DNA of 64,000 nucleotides. Source: Codonopsis lanceolata. Its lineage: Eukaryota > Streptophyta > Magnoliopsida > Asterales > Campanulaceae. A model generated the notes under the pieces. The model did no database searches, was not told where the DNA came from, and saw nothing but the letters and a program-made list of their open reading frames with translations. Positions 56,590 through 64,000 of the stretch are shown piece by piece (position 1 is the first letter of the stretch; each line of letters opens with the position of its first letter). The stretch lies in the NCBI GenBank assembly GCA_013146195.2, contig CM028377.1:9152239-9216238 (forward strand), read 5' to 3'. The position numbers were made by a program, and so were the translations under genes.

Positions 56590-59202
56590 GCATGCTTACT
56601 TAGTCTATATATGATTTAGAATCATTCATAAGTCATTCATAAAGATCTTAACATGTTTAGAATCATGTATGCTTGCTTGTTGAATCGCCGGTTCGATTGC
56701 TTGTTTAGTTCTCCTTCTTTCCCTCCTTCGTTTGGATTGTTCGGTGTTGTTTGAGGGTGCTTGTGATGAGCTTTAAACTCATTTTTGTTGGGGTTTGAAA
56801 CCCCGTTGATTTGGCTAAGTGTTTGGGGGTCTTTTAGGTTGAGTTTTGAGCCATTTTGGGTCTGCCGGGCTTGCCCTCGCAAGGTGGAATGACCTTGCCC
56901 CCGCAAGGTAGACAGAAAATTGTGTGTTGTGCATCCTGGGAGGATGCGCTCGCAAGGGTATGGGGACCATGCGACCGCAAGGTCCCCCGAATCCAGTTTC
57001 TCCTGTTTTGCTGTTTTACGATTTTTGCTCCTAAACTCCTATTCAAAACCTTTTCTAAACCCCACCTAAACCTCCCTAACCCTCCTTACTTATGTCCTAA
57101 CATCTCTAACAAGTTTTAAGAGTGGATTAAGAGAGCTTTAGTGATCAATTAAGCTACCAAAATCAGATTTAAAGAGACCACATCATGTTGACACTTGTCC
57201 CGCTTAGTTTTTTAGCCAAATATAAGCCACAATCTGAGAGTTTGACTCTCATTTCTCTCCCTCACTCTCCAAAAACGAGATTCCTCTTCTCCAAGCTTCT
57301 CCCATGGCTTCTTGAAGCTCTTATCTTCATCCTCCATGATCCTTTACTCATTTGCTCAAGCCACCTCCATAAGAAGTGTAGAACTTCAAGAGTAGATCAC
57401 TTTCAACCGAATAGTTTTCTTCTTTGCTTTCTTGGGTGTAGAATACATGTAAGTAACTTCTTTTATTCTTTGTATTAGTTCTCATTGACCCTAAGGAAAC
57501 AAAGCTTATGATGTATGAGGTCAATGAGGACACATATATGCTTCCTATGCCTTCTTCTTGTATTTTGAAAGTATGAACTTGCTAGGAGCATGTATAGGAG
57601 GATTTTATGCTTATTAAAGGTTGTAATACTCTTTCATCTTGCCTATGTAAGATTATGAACATGTTAGAAACATGTATTATATGTGTTGCTTAAAGGAGTG
57701 CTATATAAGAATGCCCTAATTTAAGCTTACATGATATGTTGTGAAGTTGTTATGTGTTCTATCCTCAAAAATTGGAACCTATGATGTATATAAATCACAT
57801 TGCAATGCCTTGATGAATTTGTAACCTTGTTGAACTTAGAAATGGCCTAGGTTGGGTTATGAAGCACATAGCTTCAATTTCTCCAAAATTGGGAATTTAT
57901 AGTAAAGACTCAACGGAGTCGACTCTAGGGAAGATTTGAACATGTTGAACCCTAATTTCAATCCCTACGAAGTTTGGACACCGTTTGATTGGGTTTACTC
58001 AAATATGAGCTTGGTTTAATTGTTTGCAACAAGTTGATGTGTATGATTGGTTTTGAGCAATTAATTGCCTTGACCTGATTTATGGTAGAGATTAATAACC
58101 TATTAGGTCGGATGAGTTCGCTCTTGTCGAATTCGATCCTTCTTTGGTTTATGACGAGTAAATACCTACTTGTGCATCACATTGAGTCCAGCTGGCATTA
58201 TTTGGTTTGTTTATTACGTCAGGGTGGGACAATGCATCGCCTTCACAAATTGTGAGATTCGTGCTCGCTATGGATCGCCGCACCTGGGACCTCACACACA
58301 CCTCCACTGTGGGCCGCGGTGGGGAAGTAGCCCCTTTGCCGTATCAATATGTGCCGCATTGGCTTGCTAATTAAATCGAGTAGGTTCTCGGTATGAGTCG
58401 ATGAATTCACAAAACATCGATGCCACGAACCAGTAACAAAGTTTATTGCAGGAGCTACGAAGCGGCCGTGCCTATATCATATCCTACTTGTATGATTTAT
58501 TTTCCCGCACTTATGTGAATAATGTGCGAAGTGCTATATGATGAACATGAGCCATAATTGTGATAAATGTCATGCTATAACATGAACATGCCTTTTTAGT
58601 AACTTACTAAGTCTTTCGACTTACCCTATTTGTTTGATTTGTTTTCTTTAGATCCAAGCCAAGGAGACGGTTTACACTAGATTCGCCATACCCGCGTTTG
58701 GTTGATTGCGAACTAGAAGGTCTTTCTTTTGGGATTTCTAATTAGACTTTTGTTTTGGCAAGGACGTTGGGAAGCAAGTCACCTAGACTTGACTTGGGGT
58801 TTTTGTTGTTGTAGTATAACTTAATGACTTGAGACTTATAATCTTTTGTGTGCCGACTTATATGTCGAGCTTGTTTATATAGTATTGGTTCACTACGGTA
58901 TTGGTCTTCCGCTTAACACTCTTTTAAAATATTATTGTTGTTGTTTCTCCGGCATGTTGTGGCCGTCGAGGTTATATTATGCATGTGTTTTAATTGTAGG
59001 AGTAGTTGTTGGGTTCCGGCTGTAACGTCACCGATGACTTGTTTATTTTAAGATTATTTTCCGGCCAAGTGTAGCCGAGTTGTTGTTTGTATGCGATGTT
59101 GCGCCACATGAATTTTATAATCCTACTTGCGCATGCCTACTTGCGTATATTTGGGCGGTCCGACTTGGGGTTTCGCATTGGAATCCGGGTCGGGGTGCCA
59201 CA
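56537..59202 (+). mobile_element. 3' LTR of the chromovirus
   Basis: It matches the 5' LTR end to end. Differences include GCGCTCGC (56946-56953) where the 5' copy has GCGGTCGC, the donor change CAT|GTAAGT (57449), CACAAAT in the P2 left arm (58244) and a few small indels. The stem ACCTTGC/GCAAGGT (56892-56909), stem CTCATTGACC/GGTCAATGAG (57481-57528) and acceptor TTTTCTTTAG (58651) are kept. Confidence 0.95.
58238..58330 (+). other. Conserved nested-hairpin block, chromovirus 3' LTR copy
   Basis: P2 is CACAAAT/ATTCGTG (58244-58263) with one broken pair. P1 has one mismatch (CATCG/CTATG). P3 keeps CCACTG/CGGTGG. Confidence 0.55.
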
Positions 59203-59339
59203 ACTTTTGATCCTGGATGAACCACGAGTCCCACCACATATTAAATCAAAACTCTCGATGAGATATACAAGACTTATTGGGTTTATTGTGATGTCTTCGT
59301 TTTAAGGCCAAAAAACGATGTTTAAGCATTGTTTTGGCT

Positions 59340-59710
59340 TCTGAAGCATTGTGATGCCCAATTTTTGTATTTCGATGCCCAAATTTGAGCTGAGATTTTT
59401 GTATTCCAATGCCCAATATTTGTGATTTCAATTGTGCATTGTGATGTCCAAATTTGGGCGTGGCTTTTTGCATTCCGATGCCCAAATTTTCACAAATTTC
59501 AATTGTGCATTGCGATGCCCATATTTGGACAGTGGTTTTTTTTTTTGCATTTCGATGCCAAAATTTTGACAGATTTCAATTGTTTATTGCAATGACCAAA
59601 TTTGGGCAATGGCTTTTTGCATTCCGATGCAAAATTTTAACATATTTCAATTGTGCATTGCGATGCCCAATGTTTTCATTATGATGCCCAAATTTGGATA
59701 GTGGCTTTGT
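59340..59710. repeat. Second minisatellite, degenerate GATGCCC units
   Basis: About five to six imperfect copies of a ~60-75-bp unit occur. Each contains GATGCCCAAATTTGG (a quasi-palindrome), GGCTTTTTGCATTCC and TTTCAATTGTGCATTG. Copy edges vary. The layout, a self-complementary core plus AT-rich spacer, is like that of the array at 13742 although the sequences differ. Confidence 0.8.
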
Positions 59711-59836
59711 ACACGCGCCTTTCCTTCATTAATGGTATCTTCGTCACCCCCCAAAAGTATAATTTAGCGATTTAAAACAAATATAAGAAGCCTAGGTAGT
59801 TGTAATTTCACCAAAAGAGATCGACCTGATTACACC

Positions 59837-59990
59837 TTTTTTTTGTAAGGAAATAGGGGCGGCACTTGTGCAAATTAATTAATTATAAAAAAAATGAAGT
59901 GCTCGGACAACAGACTTTATCCAAAATAGGGAGGACAAAGGAGTCTTAGCCTAAAAAATAATAATAATATAAATAGGGCGGCCTCGGAGG
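59837..59990 (-). mobile_element. LINE 3' tail fragment
   Basis: A T run at 59837-59844 is the poly(A) of a minus-strand LINE. The minus strand then reads backwards through GTGCCGCCCCTATTTCC and GACTCCTTTGTCCTCCC, both matching the 3' UTR of the LINE at 36.1-36.26 kb. Only ~150 bp remain, so it is extremely 5'-truncated. Confidence 0.6.
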
Positions 59991-60113
59991 AGACCTACTC
60001 ATGAATTAATTATCATTTTCAATCGGGTACTTGAGTCTCCATTGGTAATGCAACCTTCTAAACATCACATGTACAAGCTTCCTCCCTTGAACACAAATGT
60101 TTGTAGTTTCGCC

Positions 60114-60966
60114 TAGGGGTGTGCACGGGTCCTAAGCCCGCGGGCATTGGCAATGCCCAGTATGGGCCCATCAAGCAGCGGGCATTAGATTTAAAAGCCC
60201 AGTACTATTGATCAGCCCACGGGCATTAGTGGACGGGCTTCAAACGGGCATTGGACGGGCACGGGCAGGCACGGGCTTCAGCCCATTTGTTTATTTTTTT
60301 AAATAATTTTACTGTTTTCTCATTCAAACTTTGGGTCTCAGCTTTCAGCCAATCAATTCATTGCCATGAACTTTTTTTTTTCAAACTATTATACTTGCAA
60401 ATTTGAAATAAAACACAGTTGAAGTGAAAGAAAAGGAAGAGAAGCAATTAAGTTAAAATATAAATTCAGTATGTAGTAAACGGATTCATATAACTCGACA
60501 TTACCGATGTCAAATTTTAATCTTGCATGTGATGAGATTAAGAATAGAATATCAATAGATGTATAGATGATTGAGTAATTAATTATTAAAATAATAGGGT
60601 TTGACTTTTAGGTTTTTATTTTTAGCAATAGCTTTATTAGTTGAAGTGTATTATACTATTACTATATTTATAGATTATAATTTATAACTTATAATATATA
60701 AATATATTAATAGTATAATACACATAAATTAAATATATAGGATTTGGTCAAAGATCTATAATTAAAAAAATTTAAAAAGTTATCATAGAAGAGGACGGGC
60801 CGGGCCGGGCATAACGGACAGGGAGTAGTTGAAGGCCCAGTAGAGCCCGAGACCACGGGCATTTGACTCATCTAAAGCCCAGTACTATGTAGTGCCCATG
60901 GGCATGGGCTCCATGGGCCGGGCACTGACGGGCTTGATGGGCATTGACGGGCCCTGCTCACCCCTA
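60114..60966. mobile_element. hAT-type MITE (853 bp)
   Basis: Perfect 8-bp target duplication GTTTCGCC (60106-60113, 60967-60974) and terminal inverted repeats starting TAGGGGTG mark a hAT-superfamily element. Both subterminal regions (60114-60290, 60790-60966) are packed with short GGGCAT/GGGC repeats and their complements, likely transposase-binding sites. The centre is AT-rich, with no coding region. Confidence 0.9.
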
Positions 60967-61060
60967 GTTTCGCCTAAAACTTTCTCAGAGTTTTTAATTT
61001 TGATTTTGACTGGCTGGTTTGAATCACAGTTAGCTTTCTAATCACAGTTCTTGCACCTTT

Positions 61061-61314
61061 AGAGCATCACCAATGCTAATATCGATATGAAAAAAATTAA
61101 ATACCACCTAGGATTTTCACACTTTTTGAAACAAAAAAACATCTCCAATACAAATGTGGATGAGGGGTGTGGATATGATGTGTCAACTAAATTTGTTCAC
61201 ATTGTGAATAACAATATCAATTTTTCACATTCTATTTAAAGGTGTGAATCAACCAAATTTGTTCACATCGTGAATAACAATTTCAAATTTTCATGAGTAG
61301 GTCTCATGTAAGAC
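61061..61314. mobile_element. Fragment of a possible MITE
   Basis: AGAGCATCACCAATGCTAAT resembles the GAGCATC-CCAA ends common in plant MITEs. An AAATTTGTTCACAT motif repeats ~72 bp apart (about 61183 and 61255). The other end was not found; the LTR at 61315 may have interrupted it. Confidence 0.4.
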
Positions 61315-62096
61315 TGTGACGACCCGACCCGGATCCCAAGACGAAATCCAAGGTCATGCCGTCGGGAAGCAAATAACAACAAGCAAGTAACAAATAATGG
61401 GTAAGGTCATAACGGTGATACACCAACAACTTAAAACACATGCGGAAGCGAATTGAAATAAAACAGTGGCGCCCGAGCTAACAAGCTCAAACTAAAAACA
61501 ACCAAAGAGATAATGAATCTCTCGGTCCAAAAAATTTGACGCACGTGCCGCAACATTGGTCACGTAGAACAAAACTCCCTATCATACAATACAAATATAT
61601 AGCACAATAAACCAAGTCATCGGCGACGTTACTGCCAGAACCCAACATTACACTAAGTCTAAGACTCTAGTCTAATATACTCAACGACTAAAAACATGCC
61701 GAAGAACAAACATAATAATTTTAACCATCATGATAGCATACTAAAACATAATAATCAACATTTACAAAGCGCGACTAACACAAGTCGGCTACCAACGGTA
61801 TAAGCACTAATAATCATAAGTACCAACATCAAGAAAACATACGGAAATGTAACCATGAATATACACCAAGCACGACTACTACAAGTCGGCTACCAAAAGA
61901 ATAAGCTAACCAATATAATTACAAATATTACAATTCACACAAATAGGTTTGCTACCCATCATGAAGTTTACATAACTTCATCTTTCCCAACGCCCTTACC
62001 AAAAGAAAATAAACTGACTAAGTAGCAACCTTGCCAAAAAAAGGAACTTCACCAACGATCTTGAGAATTACTTCGATCCGCTCGCACGGCTCGGAT

Positions 62097-63711
62097 CTAG
62101 GGAAAACAATCAACAAATAAGAGTAAGTCATAAAGACTTAGTAAGTTACTAAACATAACTTCCTATCATGGCATCATGCTCAATAATAAGATATCATGCT
62201 ACCAACATAATATGACATGGTATTAAAATCATGTCAAGATATTCATGCTCAACAATAATAAATCATGCTATCATTATAGTATGACAATTCATTAAAATCC
62301 ATGTCAAGGCATTTTATGCATAACGATAATAATTCATGTTATTGGCATAACATAGCATTCCAAAAATTTTCATGTCAAGGCATATAAGCTTAACAACAAT
62401 AATTCATGCTTTTGACATAATACCACATTCCAATAATATTCATGTTAAAGTATTTATGCTTAACAACCTTAAAAGTCATGTTATCCATAAGTATGACAAT
62501 TATGAAACCATTTCAACCATCATATAATATCATAATCACAAAGCACATTATTCACATAAGTATTTGTGAGACAATTCATATAAAAGGGATATGATACCAT
62601 TACCATTCCTTCCGCCGTGTCGCTCCTGCAAAAACACATGCAAAACCCTTATGTGTCCTCGATATCCCTTTCGTGGATATCAACGTCCCGAGACAGTCCC
62701 CGCTCGAGTTCCATAGTTATCAAAGTCATGTGTATTACTACAACTAAGATAAACTACTTCCCCACCGTGGCCATCGATGGAGGGGTGTGTGCAACCCGGC
62801 ACAGCGATCCATCGCGATCACGAATCCCATAATTCGTGAAGACGATGCATCGTCCCGCCAAAGACTCAACAAACCGACTCCAGCTGGACTCAAAACCCAA
62901 GCACAAGTAATGTATACTCATATGCTTAAAACAAATAGGCACATACTCTACCATCAAACTAGTCATGCATTTCAATCACAACTAGCATAAAATCACATTA
63001 GAGAATCATATAAGCTCTCATAATCAAGTATCCTTCATACACTTCAAAAATTCTTGGAGGCTTGACCTCCATGATTTCTACCCCCAAAATCCATAGGACT
63101 TAAGATTATAGTTCCTAAAATTCATACTAACCCAAAGGTTGACTCCATTGAGTCTTTCCAAAAATTAGGGCATAGAAGCATGGGCTCCAATACCCTCCTA
63201 TGTTCATGTCTAACATCAATAGCCATATTCCCAAGTTCATTGAACTCACATAAACCCAAAAAAAACACTTATCAATGCAACATAGAACAAATTCGTGCAT
63301 AAACTCATTTAAATCACTTTACCAATCATACTCTCCAAAACATGAATAAATCACATAGGATGATTTAATAAGCTACTCTTCACATGAATATCAAACTAAT
63401 CAAGGTTTTAAACATGTTCATCAATCCAATTCATCATTTGGGCATATACCTTTCCAAGTAACTTCACCAATCACGCTCAACACACATGAATAAATCACAT
63501 AACATGGATGAATAGGCTACTTAACATATGAATATCATATAAATCAAGGTCTCAAATAGGTTCATCCAAGCTAAATCAACATTTAGAAACCTAGGGTTCA
63601 TGGCATCTCTACAAGCCCTAAAATTGCACCCATTGACCTCACATAGCAAGATGATTGTTTTCCCTAGGGTCAATGGGGCCAAAAGAAGGAGGAAGAGATG
63701 TAGCAACTTAC
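62097..63711 (-). other. Putative leader intron in the minus-strand LTR
   Basis: AAG|GTAAGT to TTGTTTTCCCTAG before ATCCGAGCC, 1615 nt. Donor and acceptor both fit the plant consensus. Confidence 0.5.
62762..62847 (-). other. Conserved nested-hairpin block, minus-strand LTR copy with covariation
   Basis: Read on the minus strand: P1 CATCG/CGATG, where LTR2 has CATTG/CAATG, so both sides changed; P2 CACGAAT/ATTCGTG (62819-62838); P3 CCATCG/CGGTGG. Confidence 0.7.
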
Positions 63712-64000
63712 CTTGGTTTAGCCCCTACAAGTTGCAATCCCGAAATTCCAAGTGATGGTGTTGTTCTCCTCAACCTCCTCTTCAAAACTATGGTGTGGAT
63801 TGGGGGAAGAAGGTCCCAAGCTATGGCCTCCAAGAATGGACCCTTATGGAACCCTATAACACTCTTCTCTCAATCTTTCCCACGTTTTTGTGAAGTGTAG
63901 GCAGTAAATGGGGGCTTTAGAGGTGTGTTTGTGGTTTATATTGGTTAGGAAGTAAGTGGGTGTAGTTTAGATTAATGGGGATGTTTCCCTCTAATTAACC

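Larger units (their letters stand above)
44891..59202 (+). mobile_element. Ty3/gypsy chromovirus (Tekay/Del type) with nested solo LTR
   Basis: The element is bounded by TG at 44891 and CA at 59202, with target duplication ACTTT (44886-44890, 59203-59207). It has matched LTRs (2660 and 2666 bp), a PBS, gag, protease, reverse transcriptase, RNase H, integrase, chromodomain and PPT in that order. The order RT-RNase H-integrase and a chromodomain make it a chromovirus. A 4489-bp solo LTR sits inside pol, so the native length is ~9.8 kb. Gag and integrase contain frameshifts and RT lacks its catalytic box, so it cannot move on its own. LTR divergence looks like a few percent by eye. Confidence 0.95.
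61315..64000 (-). mobile_element. Long gypsy LTR on the minus strand, cut by the window edge
   Basis: The plus strand opens TGTGACGACCCGACCC, the reverse of the GGGTCGGGTCGTCACA LTR end. No PBS adjoins 61315, so this is a 3' or solo LTR. In minus orientation it carries the cassette (near 61619), the acceptor TTTTCCCTAG before ATCCGAGCC (intron end 62097), the hairpin block (62762-62847), the stem CCCATTGACC/GGTCAATGGG (63677-63629) and the donor AAG|GTAAGT (63711). Confidence 0.85.

Overview
The window looks like a repeat-dense, heterochromatin-type stretch of a eudicot plant nuclear genome. The evidence is a Ty3/gypsy chromovirus with a C-terminal chromodomain (Tekay/Del type), two Ty1/copia elements (one SIRE/Maximus-like), 5'-truncated L1-type LINEs with a plant-style RNase H tail, Stowaway-, Tourist- and hAT-type MITEs, a CACTA-type end, and primer-binding sites matching plant initiator-methionine tRNA. 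I could not support an intact host gene with a recognised function. The species cannot be named from this sequence.

Layout. 1-2712: 5' part (gag, PBS, LTR) of a SIRE-like copia element on the minus strand, cut by the window edge. 3557-4534: a tandem duplication, a Stowaway-like MITE and a foldback. 4738-12495: a complete but decayed copia element on the minus strand, bounded by the target-site duplication CAAGG. It carries a Tourist-like insertion inside its 3' LTR and a CACTA-type insertion inside its integrase. 12.5-17.1 kb: a promoter-like patch, a ~20-copy palindromic minisatellite (13742-15055) and unrecognised gene-like fragments. 17079-40155: a tandem, rearranged array of gypsy LTRs and short pol-less internal regions (LTR-int-LTR-int-LTR-int-LTR-LTR). 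Inside it are a 1.3 kb TIR element, a 3.2 kb solo LTR and a LINE. 40.4-44.9 kb: a short broken gene-like ORF and AT-rich direct-repeat modules. 44891-59202: a gypsy chromovirus with 2.66 kb LTRs and TSD ACTTT, interrupted in pol by a 4.5 kb solo LTR and carrying an RT deletion. 59.3-61.3 kb: a second minisatellite, a LINE tail and a hAT MITE. 61315-64000: another long LTR on the minus strand, running out of the window.

The most interesting signal is not a gene. The long LTRs here belong to several diverged subfamilies but share one architecture. GC-rich palindromes sit a few hundred bases upstream of the TATA box. A good 5' splice site lies ~150-250 nt after the TATA box, with a 10-bp stem 32-36 nt behind it. 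A ~90-nt block of nested hairpins follows, then a strong 3' splice site (pyrimidine tract, TAG, then ATYCGAGCC) and a shared 3' cassette. Several helices show compensatory base changes between copies. This suggests an LTR-borne leader intron holding a selected RNA structure. That is inference and needs RNA evidence.
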